Assembly (NCBI GenBank): GCA_022539475.1
Contig: VCMS01000158.1
Location: 1-64,000 of the forward strand
From: Gracilaria domingensis
Lineage: Eukaryota > Rhodophyta > Florideophyceae > Gracilariales > Gracilariaceae
Direction of reading: 5' to 3'
DNA length: 64,000 nt
In this document: one piece after another, positions 44,694 through 53,902 of the stretch
Position numbering within the stretch: the first letter of the stretch is position 1
Layout: each line of letters opens with the position of its first letter
Position numbers and translations under genes: made by a program
The notes under the pieces: model-generated
Told to the model about the DNA's origin: nothing
The model's database searches: none
The model's input: the letters and a program-made list of their open reading frames with translations, nothing else

Positions 44694-45614
44694 ATGAACT
44701 CCCAGTCCGACATGCCTCCGACTCCGCCTCCGAGTCCCAGATACTCTGACGTCCCTCAGGCCTCATCTCCCGCCCGAAGGACTCGGGCCGTTATTGTTGG
44801 AAGGGGGCGTATAGGTACCATGCTGGCGAACGAAGAAGATACGGTCATTTCCGCACACGAATTCTGCAGCATGGCTGCTACCTCTCATCTTTCTGATGTA
44901 CCGATACTAGTTTGTGGAAGAACGAACACCCTGGAGACCGTAATTCAGGCTTGCCCTTATTCGCTCAGAGAGAATCTCGTTTTCTTCCAGAATGGAGACA
45001 TCATACCATTGCTTTCGAAGCTCGGTGTGGACAAATGTTCAAAAGTTGTCCTATACGTTGGTGTTCCCTCAAGAAACGCAGCTCCGCAGGATGGTGTCAC
45101 TCCTCAAAGTCCGGATGGTCTCACTGTCGCAACAGGAAAGTGGGCCTCCAACGTTGCAGACAGGTTTAGGTCTATGGGTCTCACTTGCGGGGTTGTCGAC
45201 GAAGACACATTTCTCGTAAGCTATTATGAGAAGCTCGTGTGGCTATCAGCGTTCAACATCGTCGGGGCCTCAAGAGGTCTCATTCCTATGGACGTAGTCG
45301 CTACGGAGTGCAGTACGGTTGTGCTCACAATAATGAAAGAGCTGTTGAAGATAGTTTCGCTTAAGACAGGTACTACTTTCAACCTGGAAGAGACCGTTGG
45401 GCGACTTCTTGCATATGGGAAAACTCTCATTGGCTTCCCTACTTCTTTCTCCGACTTTCAGTTTAGGAACGCGTACTTCTACGACTTTTCCCGCCAAGAA
45501 AGAAACATTGTAGGCGGTGACCCCGCTCCTTTTCATACAAACTACGTCAACGTTGTTAAGGAAAAGTTATCCCCCAGCTTTGAGGTTAGAACACATGACT
45601 TTTCGGTGTTCTGA
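44694..45614 (+). CDS. Ketopantoate reductase-like (ApbA/PanE family) protein
   Basis: 306 codons from the first in-frame ATG (44694); the open frame extends upstream without another ATG. A Pro/Ser-rich N-terminal 28 residues precede a Rossmann nucleotide-binding motif (RAVIVGRGRIGTML; GxGxxG at residues 36-41). It continues with an NADP-domain-like segment (PILVCGRTNTLETVIQ, NLVFFQNGDIIPLLSKLGV) and a helical C-terminal domain (GKWASNVADRFRSMGL, YYEKLVWLSAFNIVGASRG, FPTSFSDFQFRNAYF). The pattern fits a divergent ketopantoate-reductase-like family that I recall from algae, plants and cyanobacteria, distinct from true PanE. Its substrate is unknown. No introns or lesions, so it is a good host-gene candidate. 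Confidence 0.7.
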   Translation: MNSQSDMPPTPPPSPRYSDVPQASSPARRTRAVIVGRGRIGTMLANEEDTVISAHEFCSMAATSHLSDVPILVCGRTNTLETVIQACPYSLRENLVFFQNGDIIPLLSKLGVDKCSKVVLYVGVPSRNAAPQDGVTPQSPDGLTVATGKWASNVADRFRSMGLTCGVVDEDTFLVSYYEKLVWLSAFNIVGASRGLIPMDVVATECSTVVLTIMKELLKIVSLKTGTTFNLEETVGRLLAYGKTLIGFPTSFSDFQFRNAYFYDFSRQERNIVGGDPAPFHTNYVNVVKEKLSPSFEVRTHDFSVF

Positions 45615-46210
45615 ACCTTTTAGACATAGTTAAACATAAAAGTTACTTTATCGAAATGACCTGTTCCTATTACATTACTTATATTGTTCGTCCTTCTGTG
45701 GTTCAAATATGCCCCTTTAAATCCTACATCCGTTATCACTAATACTTCGCTAAGATTTTGCTAGATAGAAAATGGTCATTCCATATCATTAAAGTGCACG
45801 ATACTAGTAACGAAACAAGTACAAAAATTGTGATATTTCTGAAGAACTAAGCGTTTGCATTACTTGGGGCACCCGTATAAAGTAAGGTATACCTTTTATG
45901 GGTTTCAACCCATAATGGAGATTGTTTTACTCTTCTTGATTTCTAAGCTCATGTTAAAGATATTTACAGTTTTCTTTACCCACTTGAACCCGTACATATA
46001 ATTTATGACTAAATCATCCTTTCTTTACTTCAAATCGATGCAAAAACTTCTCCTCCTAGTAACGTTTTAAAACAGTACTACAATACCCGTATATGGTCGT
46101 TCTTAGACTCTTTTTATACTACGAAACACCTTGTGAACATCAATCACATCCTTCTCATTCGTATACCCACACCCATTTGCAAAACGAACCCTTTCGAAAG
46201 CTTTCAAAAC
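45615..46210. other. AT-rich intergenic stretch
   Basis: Separates the ketopantoate-reductase-like gene from the next plus-strand gene. No open frame or repeat recognised. A short hairpin (TATGGGTTTCAACCCATA) lies near 45897-45914. Confidence 0.45.
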
Positions 46211-46293
46211 ATGTATAACTCGGAAGTTAGAGCCCAAGAAGTAACTCCTCAGCAGCTGGCTAACGAAATATTCGAAAATGGCTACGTTTTGGC

Positions 46294-47313
46294 ATGTTCA
46301 CACCGTCGGTAGAGGGGGGACCAGATGCTTTGCTGAAGAAAATGGTTGAAAGCGAGTTGAAGGAGTTGAGCTGGGAAGGTATTAGAAAAGCATCTCTTAC
46401 CGACAGGTGTATACTGGAACTTTGTGCAGATATGTGCCTTAGGCAGAGAATGCGGCAGACCATGAGTGACGTCGTGGGCGTTCGTAAGAGAAATACGAGG
46501 GATAAACTATTTCTGCTCCTGGGGTACGATCTGATTTGGAGAAGAACAAAGCTGGTAGAAGAGAATGCTGACGAACTCACAATGCAGTTGAAGGAAGCGC
46601 AGGAGAACATACTGCGTTTTGACGAAAATGGTGTACCGAACACTTCATGGTGGAGAAAAGCCCCATTTGTTCGTCTAAAGTACTCCAATGCGGACAATGT
46701 CGAGGATATGCCGACGGAAGATCAAGACTTGTTCTTCCGAAACCGTGTCGGGGTACAAGTGCTGAAGGAGTTTATTGGGTATGATGTGGAAGACAAGGAT
46801 ACGGGCACCTTTTTAGATGGCACAATACTGTTGCTCGCACGTTTGGACGCTTGGGTGTTGACGGTTGTGAGCCTTCTAAGTACGGATGTGTCAAGGGGTG
46901 GCCAGAGACAGAAACTGTTTACAAAGAAGTTTGCTGAACTGCTACCTCTGTGTTTAAAGAATGTTCTGGGGGATGTTAGGCAACATGTCTTGAGGACCAA
47001 TTCCAGCGAGTTTCATAATTTTGGAACGACAACGGAAGATTGGACTAAGCTTCTTGGTAATGACATGAGAGAGGCTACATTTGGATATCGAATGCCGTCG
47101 AACGGAAGACTTTACCTCACTGTGAAAGAACAATTTTTTATTGACAGTGTGAGCCGAAGATTGGGGTCTATTAGCGATTGCTTCGTTGGTGAATGCGAGG
47201 AAGGGGATATGGAGTTCAAGGAAATGGACATGAACGATTTCGGAATTAACACAGGATCACAAGAAAAGGCACCACAAGGTGAACATGTAGAAGATGGAGC
47301 CCTTAATGTTTAA
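46294..47313 (+). CDS. Unknown protein, convergent partner of Plavaka-like transposase
   Basis: 339 codons from ATG 46294. A short frame from ATG 46211 (MYNSEVRAQEVTPQQL) ends at 46310-46312 in a different frame and may be the true N-terminus if a one-base change or tiny intron exists. The product is mostly alpha-helical and soluble, with phrases such as LELCADMCLRQRMRQTMSDV, NTRDKLFLLLGYDLIWRR and DGTILLLARLDAWVL, and an acidic C-terminus (ECEEGDMEFKEMDMNDFG). I do not recognise a family. Its TAA (47311-47313) overlaps the stop of the minus-strand transposase gene (47310-47312), so the two genes end on each other. That tight arrangement is typical of a two-gene transposon. Confidence 0.55.
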   Translation: MFTPSVEGGPDALLKKMVESELKELSWEGIRKASLTDRCILELCADMCLRQRMRQTMSDVVGVRKRNTRDKLFLLLGYDLIWRRTKLVEENADELTMQLKEAQENILRFDENGVPNTSWWRKAPFVRLKYSNADNVEDMPTEDQDLFFRNRVGVQVLKEFIGYDVEDKDTGTFLDGTILLLARLDAWVLTVVSLLSTDVSRGGQRQKLFTKKFAELLPLCLKNVLGDVRQHVLRTNSSEFHNFGTTTEDWTKLLGNDMREATFGYRMPSNGRLYLTVKEQFFIDSVSRRLGSISDCFVGECEEGDMEFKEMDMNDFGINTGSQEKAPQGEHVEDGALNV

Positions 47314-50300
47314 GGCTGTACAAGATCAACGTGCTCAGTTGGTCCTTCATCTGAATCATGATAGAATCGATTGATGTAGAATCGGTGTTGGAACCATTGA
47401 AGTGGAGGACAAAAAGGTGGAGCAGGGTAGTTTGATCGAACAACATGGACAGTTCCCTGTAGTGCAGAAGCCGGAACCATCCCGTACCAAGGAGTTAACT
47501 CTACGATAGTCTCCGCTTTGGAATGACGAGGGAACGGAAGAGTGTGGTTCTTTTCATCGTTTGTAGCCCACCGTAAAGATATGCATTTCAATATGTGGTC
47601 GATGTTTGTTGCGGGGGGTAAAACCTCGAAATACCGGACGAATGCCACCTCTGGTGCGGTAAGTGCAGAATCAAGGAGAGATATTCGAATCAGAGCGACT
47701 ACCTGGGCAACCCAAGTCTCTGAATCTTCTCCGCTTACCAATACAGTGGAAAACTTTGGCTTTCTACTGGGACCAAATGCTGGAGAAGCGAAGACACGTT
47801 GGATGATGGGGTATTTGGGTCGTCCCAGCTTAAGTGCCTTAGAAGACGAATCGAAGTGTTCAAGAGTCGGAACGAAACCGCCTTTCACGACGGCCGAATT
47901 CACCAGAGTTATCCTTGTCTTTTCTGGGAAGTATGTAATAGAGTGCTCATCCAGTGTTTCTTTCACGAGACTGAGGAAAGGAGGAAGGGCCTGTTCACCA
48001 ATTTGATCAAGAATCGACCTTGTGTCCGTACTTGAGAACATTTCTTTAACAGCAGTCCATGTTTTTGAACTGGACATACTTGAAACACAATGTTGAAGAG
48101 CTCGTAAAGTGAAAGAACGCCCTCTCATTGCAAACCGAGGAAGCTGTGTGGAAGTTCCTGGTAAACCTGGATTACGCTGGTAAGGAGTATTGCCATTCCA
48201 TTGCTTTCTAACATGTCCGTGCTCAATGGAGCGAATAGTCTCCTCCACAGCCGTTGCTGTTCTTCTGGACGTCTTTTTGTAGTGTCTTTTAAATAGCAGG
48301 TGTGCATGTTCGTATATGCCTGCGTCGTAATACTTGATACTTCCCAGACGGCGAATATCGTCCACGAGATAATCGAGAAGATGAAACTTCAGAGTTCCCA
48401 GTCTGGAGGGATGAAAATCCGCCAGAGTCTTTGTTGCGGAACGCTTGAAGGCTTCAATCTCCGAACTAAGACACAGGAGAGAGCTTTCAGTCCAATACGG
48501 GTCACGATTGTATCTGAATAAGGTCGAGAGCAAGTCCGAATACTGAGAGAAAACGGTTGTGATTGGGGCAACGTCCTGTTCTCCACAGCATATGTCAAAG
48601 AATGCTCCTATGAAGGGAAAGACCATGTCAAGTGCTTTGTAGTTTTTGGCCTCCAGCATTCCACGGAGACCGTCTTTCGTGAAGATACCATTCAAAGATT
48701 TGCCTTTCTCCTGCGTGGAGAAATCGATATGTAAACCTTTGGCAGGAGAATCGCGTTCTATGGCAGCTAGAATTGCGTTTGCATGGTTGAGGAGTTGGGT
48801 GCGTATCGTTCGAAATGAACGCGATGCAGATGTTCCTAATGTGGTGCACAGGGTGTCTGACTGCAGTCTCTCGATTGTGGCCGTTTTTATCAACTTTGAG
48901 ATGCCAAGATGCAAGTTGTTGTGTAATGGTTCGAATGAGAACAGACTGTATGGAGACAATCCCGGGATCATTCCAAGGCTTACGGAAGTTTCGAGGAACG
49001 AAGGAATGAGAGATATGGAATTTGAACGCATCAGAGTATCCGCTTGAGATCTCCTCTCCCTCGCACGACGTGGACGTCTTTCCGCCTCGTCTTTTTGTGC
49101 ATGTTGCAAGATAGCTGTGTATGTCTTTCGGATGCTTTTCGTGTGCTTTTGAGAACGTCCGTTGAATGAGGTGGGAATAGGACTGCATAAAGATGAGCGA
49201 GGGGCTTTGCATCTATGACACGGGCTTTCCGTTTTGGTGCCATGAAGAATAGACAGAATGTCCTTAGCCTCAGGAATATCCGCACAATAACTTGCAAGCA
49301 GAGGATGGCACACTCGACTTAGTTTGTCTTCGCCGATGAACTGAAAACCTTTCTGCGTGAGATTTAGAATGGGCTCCAGGACTTGACGAAGAGATTCTTG
49401 AAGGATTTGCATCCTGGACTCGCGTAGAGACTTGCTAGAAACAAATGGCATTGCGTCTGCTTCAGATGCGGAAACCTCGATCAGTGTGGTAGGGAAGTAT
49501 GCCACTACTGTGAGGTCATCACGGATACACTTACGGCGAAGCTGGTCGGAGAAGTTGAGAAATATGAGGTGAAGAGGATAGGCGGTAACCGATGTTTGCT
49601 TTAGAGTTGTTGAAGACTTATCGGTGTATACCTGCAGAAGACCTACGAAAGATTCACTGTAACTTATTTCTTGGGAGTACCACACTATTCTACTATCCAA
49701 AGAGCCCATGACCATTTCCTTAAGTTTTGAGGTGGCGTCTCTTGCGAGAGAGCCGGACATGGGGTGAGATATTTTCGTGGAGTGGGTCTGAGGTATAGGG
49801 TGGAAGAATGTGTTTTCGTTGTTAGCCAACTGGAGCTGTTTCACAAGTGTCTGAACGGGGTCTCTCGTGTAGAGGGTGGCGCTGAACTTACATCCTTCTG
49901 GCGAGACAGTTCTGCGATTGAAACCGTCCTTTGAGGCGTATCGTTCGAAAATGGCCTTCTTCAGTTCTGTACAGCGCTTGGAACTTGTTATGGTCTCGTT
50001 GAATCGCTTTTGCGAGAATCGCGGGTCCCGAAGTAGCCCAATTAGCTCGTCCGCCTCACGATGACCAAGGTTGGAAGCTACTGAAGCCAGACAAACCGTG
50101 AGATAATCCATATGCAAATCACCGAGGGCCTCCTCAGAAGGCACTGGGCGGGAACTGCTTCCGTGTTCTCGCTCTAATGACGCGGGAGCCGGGGAAGGAG
50201 AAACACAATGCAAAGTGTCCGGAATGGGAGGGGCGCACGGAGTGGGGTCGACGATGTCCTCGGACACTGGAGGCTCGGGAAGGCGACAAGGGGCAGTGAC

Positions 50301-50588
50301 CGTTTCGGAAGATGCGGGCGCGGGTGCGGAAAGCTTGAGACGCTTGCTTCTCCGAATGGGCCGGCTATTGTCGTCTTCCAGCGCTGCTTTCAGACGAAAC
50401 GGGCAATGGTTGACATGCTGTTGAAGGGATAAGACTCCTCGGCGAGTAACGAAGGGGCACCCACGCTTCTTATGTGTACAGTAGTAGACCATGGGAAGAA
50501 GAACTGAACGAGAAACGACGACAAAGACTGCAAGGGAAGGGCGTCCGAAGGGAGAAGGAGGTCGAGCGACAGTCAAGATCGACGTCAT
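47310..50588 (-). CDS. Plavaka-like (CACTA-related) DNA transposase
   Basis: A 1092-codon uninterrupted minus frame. ATG 50588 is the first start; ATG 50492, just before YYCTHKKRGCPFVTRRGVL, is an alternative that begins at the finger-like Cys/His cluster (CTHKKRGC, then QQHVNHC). Downstream are Pro-rich linker sequences, then IVWYSQEISYSESFVGLLQV, VYTDKSSTTLKQTSVTAYPL, HLIFLNFSDQLRRKC and VVAYFPTTLIEV, which follow the order of the Plavaka core (tDkT, YPlhL.l.N, RRK, YlP). A conserved C-x2-C (SPCHRCKAPR) and LFSFEPLHNNLHLGISKLIK come next; the latter position corresponds to the DxxHxxxxG region of related transposases. The intact frame suggests recent activity. I did not find terminal inverted repeats. 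Confidence 0.7.
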   Translation of the reverse strand: MTSILTVARPPSPFGRPSLAVFVVVSRSVLLPMVYYCTHKKRGCPFVTRRGVLSLQQHVNHCPFRLKAALEDDNSRPIRRSKRLKLSAPAPASSETVTAPCRLPEPPVSEDIVDPTPCAPPIPDTLHCVSPSPAPASLEREHGSSSRPVPSEEALGDLHMDYLTVCLASVASNLGHREADELIGLLRDPRFSQKRFNETITSSKRCTELKKAIFERYASKDGFNRRTVSPEGCKFSATLYTRDPVQTLVKQLQLANNENTFFHPIPQTHSTKISHPMSGSLARDATSKLKEMVMGSLDSRIVWYSQEISYSESFVGLLQVYTDKSSTTLKQTSVTAYPLHLIFLNFSDQLRRKCIRDDLTVVAYFPTTLIEVSASEADAMPFVSSKSLRESRMQILQESLRQVLEPILNLTQKGFQFIGEDKLSRVCHPLLASYCADIPEAKDILSILHGTKTESPCHRCKAPRSSLCSPIPTSFNGRSQKHTKSIRKTYTAILQHAQKDEAERRPRRARERRSQADTLMRSNSISLIPSFLETSVSLGMIPGLSPYSLFSFEPLHNNLHLGISKLIKTATIERLQSDTLCTTLGTSASRSFRTIRTQLLNHANAILAAIERDSPAKGLHIDFSTQEKGKSLNGIFTKDGLRGMLEAKNYKALDMVFPFIGAFFDICCGEQDVAPITTVFSQYSDLLSTLFRYNRDPYWTESSLLCLSSEIEAFKRSATKTLADFHPSRLGTLKFHLLDYLVDDIRRLGSIKYYDAGIYEHAHLLFKRHYKKTSRRTATAVEETIRSIEHGHVRKQWNGNTPYQRNPGLPGTSTQLPRFAMRGRSFTLRALQHCVSSMSSSKTWTAVKEMFSSTDTRSILDQIGEQALPPFLSLVKETLDEHSITYFPEKTRITLVNSAVVKGGFVPTLEHFDSSSKALKLGRPKYPIIQRVFASPAFGPSRKPKFSTVLVSGEDSETWVAQVVALIRISLLDSALTAPEVAFVRYFEVLPPATNIDHILKCISLRWATNDEKNHTLPFPRHSKAETIVELTPWYGMVPASALQGTVHVVRSNYPAPPFCPPLQWFQHRFYINRFYHDSDEGPTEHVDLVQP

Positions 50589-50830
50589 GCTGAGAACGGA
50601 GAATATATTTTGAGTTCAAATCACGTGCTTTCGTTCAAAAAGGAACGTAGGTACACGTCGACCTCAACACAAGGGTGTACTTCTCGTATTATCTACCACT
50701 GGTTATAAACCTGTGGTTTCGCAACGTTGTACGCTGTACACCTGTCCAATCTCGCACAGAAAAATAAATCTCTTCCCTCCGCCGCCGCCGCCGCGCCTCC
50801 GACGTCCGACCTTCCCTTACCGTCGTGATC
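50589..50830. other. 5' flank of transposase gene with CCG run
   Basis: Contains CCGCCGCCGCCGCCGCGCC near 50778-50796 and no open frame of note. It probably holds the minus-strand promoter. Confidence 0.35.
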
Positions 50831-50861
50831 CGTGCCATCCACATCCTCGCGTTATACTCCG

Positions 50862-50936
50862 CTCCGTCCTTCTTTTTTCCTCCCTGTACTTTATGGAGGT
50901 TCCTTAAAGTAGAGGGCGGAAAAAAGTAGGACGGAG
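50862..50936. repeat. Hairpin with 32-bp imperfect stem near left end of repeat copy 2
   Basis: CCGTCCTTCTTTTTTCCTCC (from 50864) pairs with GGCGGAAAAAAGTAGGACGG (to 50934); the arms span 32 bp with four mismatches and an 11-base loop. Copy 1 has the same region (about 33505-33565) with the pairing mostly lost. Confidence 0.8.
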
Positions 50937-52057
50937 TCATCCGTATCTCACGGATGTATTCCGTGCAGTCTTTTCGTAGGTTCTCTTCCATATTCTTCTA
51001 TGTATCTTTGCTCTAAACTAACCCATCCTCACCACGTTTTTTCGCGCTATTCGACATGTAAACGGCAGAAAATAAGCTTTGGGTTACCGGGTTCCCGTTT
51101 TCAGCCTCCAACTCGTTCCATTTGTTCAACTACGTTCTGCTTACGATATGTTCCATCTTGTTCTACGTCTTGCTACTAACATTGACGTGATTGAAGGTAA
51201 CCACTATTTGACGTGCGTCCTTTGTATTTCTTCCGACGTCCACAACGACTGTAAGTACGCAACCAGTTTCATTTCGTCTCTCAAGATCGATCTCTGACTG
51301 CTCGTGTAACCTATCACGCGGTATTGCCGATCTTGGTTCACTTTGTTGCGCCATAGGCGTCTCTAGCTTCTCGCATCTTGCGCTACTTTTGGTTTGTTGG
51401 CGATCTTGGTTCCGCCATAGACTCTTCTCTCTTCTCGCGTCTTGCGCTGCTTTTGGTGTATTGGCGATATTGGTTGATATTGGTTGACTGGCTCGGGCGA
51501 TAGGTTCATCATTGGCAATCTTGGTTGACTAGGTTGCGCCATAGGATGGTCTCTCTCTTATCGCGTCTTGCGTTACTTTTGGTGCATTGGCGATATGGTT
51601 TGACTTGGTTGCCTCATAGACTCGCCTCTCTTCTCGCGCCTTACGTTGATCTTCTTGTATTGGCGATCTTGGTTGACTGGCTTGCGGGATAGTCGATTCT
51701 GGTACTTGGTTGCGACATAGGCTGCTCTCTCGTTTATCGCATTTTGCGGTATGTTTGCTGCATGGGTATTCTTGGTGTCGTTGCTTGTGAGTTCTCGCTT
51801 CGACACCTTTCGCGGTTTACGATGATATGGTGGGCTTGTAATCTAACCGATCCCTTTCCTGCTTCTTCTTCCGTTTGCGAGTTACCAGGTCCCTCGACTT
51901 TTCTAGCGCAACGTTTCTGTTTTGTTTTATCAATGGTACGTTCCATCGCATTTCAAATGTATCTAACGGATCATTGACTAACTTATGGATACTTTCTGCT
52001 TGCGTATACAGGTAAATGACTTTTGATGCGTACGTAGCTCACGAGTTGCAGGTGCAG

Positions 52058-52109
52058 GTTCCTCAAGTAGGGAACCATGCATCTGGGCATGGTTCCCTAC
52101 ATGAGGAAC
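52058..52109. repeat. Hairpin with 23-bp stem in repeat copy 2
   Basis: GTTCCTCAAGTAGGGAACC plus ATGC pairs with GCAT plus GGTTCCCTACATGAGGAAC around a six-base loop, with one mismatch. Copy 1 keeps only the right arm. Confidence 0.85.
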
Positions 52110-52110
52110 G

Positions 52111-52143
52111 GAGAGGATGAGGCGCTTCGCGCCTCATCCTCTC
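52111..52143. repeat. Hairpin with perfect 15-bp stem in repeat copy 2
   Basis: GAGAGGATGAGGCGC, loop TTC, then GCGCCTCATCCTCTC. Compared with 34482-34518, both changed positions preserve pairing. Confidence 0.85.
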
Positions 52144-52640
52144 GGAGTGCGTATGTGTTCTACCGATCCAGCACTATGGTGCAGGTGCCCTCTGCGGCAT
52201 CTGCCGCAGATTGCGCCTACACCCGATCCATCATGGGGAAATGGTACATGTAATATAGCGAAGTAGTGGTTAGCAAAAGCGGTCGATAGAAGAATAGATA
52301 CGAATAAAACGGTATGATTTCATAATGGGCATCATCTGTACTAGCACTAGTATTCCATGCGTTGCAGGGTATCATTCCGCAGAAGGTATCGTGTAATGTG
52401 CACCTTAATGGAAACTGAACCTAGACTTCGCGAAATACAGTTCAGGTAGCCCTCGACTAAAGAACTAGCACGAGTGGAAAACCCACCAGTATTTACTGCA
52501 CAGCGATTCTGGACGACCCAAGCAATTATCTGCAGATTTTGAAATAATTGATCTCGATATTTTTTCAAAAAATTTACTGGACGACCCTTGCCAATTTCTG
52601 GACGACCCTCGCCAAAAACTAGCATCTGCAAGAGACAGAC

Positions 52641-52968
52641 GATGCAGCGCGGAGGACCCAGCGGCGTCGTTCTGTTGCCCCGCGGACTGGTTGGAGCCCT
52701 GTTGAGGGATTGGAACGGATCGGAATCCGGTGAAGCCCCCTTGGGGGAATGGCGGTTGGTTCGGAGGCTGGTTCGGTGGAACGCTACTCATAGTGAGGTC
52801 TAGTTCTGGTGTCGGAGGAAAGTTGACCGTAAGAGCGAGAGAGCGTTCGGTACTCTGTAGAGGTACGGCTACTGCAGGAGCAGAGAGCAAGTCGTTGACG
52901 GGAGAAGGAGAAGAACATACCGGAGGACCGGGGAGCGCCGCACTTATATCGTTTTTGCTGAAAGCCAT
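52641..52968 (-). pseudogene. Opposite-strand ORF remnant of a gypsy element (copy F)
   Basis: The minus frame from 52968 (MAFSKNDISAALPGPPVCSS) is Pro/Ser-rich and contains GGFTGFRSVPIPQQG. It parallels QPLTGFRSVPLPQAQP in the opposite-strand ORF at 57767-58171. Beyond 52640 the frame runs into the long dispersed repeat, so the rest is lost. It lies just upstream of a polypurine tract and an LTR, the same place as in the other gypsy copies. Confidence 0.6.
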
Positions 52969-52998
52969 CCTGCCCTGTTCGAGGTTGTAGTGCCGCCT

Positions 52999-53011
52999 AA
53001 GGAGGGGGAGA
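52999..53011 (+). other. Polypurine tract, gypsy copy F
   Basis: AAGGAGGGGGAGA lies directly before the LTR start TGTATTCAAACG. This is the usual plus-strand primer position at the 3' end of an LTR element. Confidence 0.65.
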
Positions 53012-53748
53012 TGTATTCAAACGCTCATCAATGAGGAATTTGGCTGGAATTAGTCATAATTCCCGTTCACTGGTTTGCCTGGTGCACACCAGTATATGAC
53101 TAGTAGTAACTAGTAGTTGCAATCGAGATGGTTTGGACATGTGGGACACGGTGGAGCTGATCGGAGGTTGGCCACTACACGTGGGCGTTTGCCACAATTA
53201 GTGGGATGTTTAGTTAATATTGTTTATTAATTTTAGGGAGGACACTACTTGGTGCAACGGCGTCGCCGCCGTCGCACCAGGAAAGTTCCCCAACTAGGAT
53301 GATCCTACTTGAAGGATCTTGGCTCTAGCCACTCTCGCCTTCGGAGGTGCACAACTCTTTATCGGAAGGACTCCCCGTTGTGACGGTGCGGTTATCCACC
53401 TAGCGTCTCCGCAGAACCCAACTTGGGGAGTGTTTCACATTTTTTGTTTGTGTTCGACCCTGTATAGGGAATACCCCGGCGATACGCCGTACCTCTCCTA
53501 TCTCTCTCTTTCCTTCTCTTTCCCTTTCCCCAGTCTGTAGTTTCGTCCGTCTTTCGAGGCTGCCACACTCACGTGTGAGTCACAATTCTCTATTCAACTC
53601 TCAACGCTCCGTCGTGACGGTCGGGCCTCGGTCTTACACCCGGATAGTTGTGCCATTCCAGAGAGGCTCTGTTCTTTGGGTTGACCTCAGTAGAGGAAGA
53701 TCACGAACGTCTTCGTGGTGTTTTCCTGCCTGCAGGCATTGCAATACA
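53012..53748 (+). repeat. LTR of gypsy copy F, 737 bp
   Basis: Starts TGTATTCAAACGCTC and ends GGCATTGCAATACA. It is the reverse-orientation homologue of the LTR at 17962-18712 (shared TCAACTCT, CGTCGTGACGGT, GAGAGGCTCTGTTC, TCTTCGTGGTG) and of the remnant ending at 20373. It contains a CT-rich run (CTCTCTTTCCTTCTCTTTCC) after a TATA-like TGTATAGGG. What follows is AAGTGGCAGG, resembling the AAGTGGTC primer-site context of other copies. Confidence 0.8.
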
Positions 53749-53902
53749 AAGTGGCAGGATTGCCACTGCGCACCCGGCATCCGGACAACTCGGCACACGT
53801 GTGCAGAAAAAAATACCCTTCCTTGGCATACCATGAAATGGGGCCATTACCACAGTAGCCTCTCACAACATGAGGTGTCGAAGCCGGTAACGGATCAACA
53901 AA

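Larger units (their letters stand above)
50831..52640 (+). repeat. Long dispersed repeat, copy 2 (partner at 33472-35010)
   Basis: Same orientation and block order as copy 1, but about 270 bp longer, mainly because the 70-80 bp motif around TTGGCGATATTGGTTGAC is repeated more often (51330-51760). It starts next to the transposase 5' flank and ends at GCAAGAGACAGACG inside a gypsy opposite-strand ORF. The strong hairpins at 50862-50936, 52058-52109 and 52111-52143 are listed separately. Confidence 0.85.
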
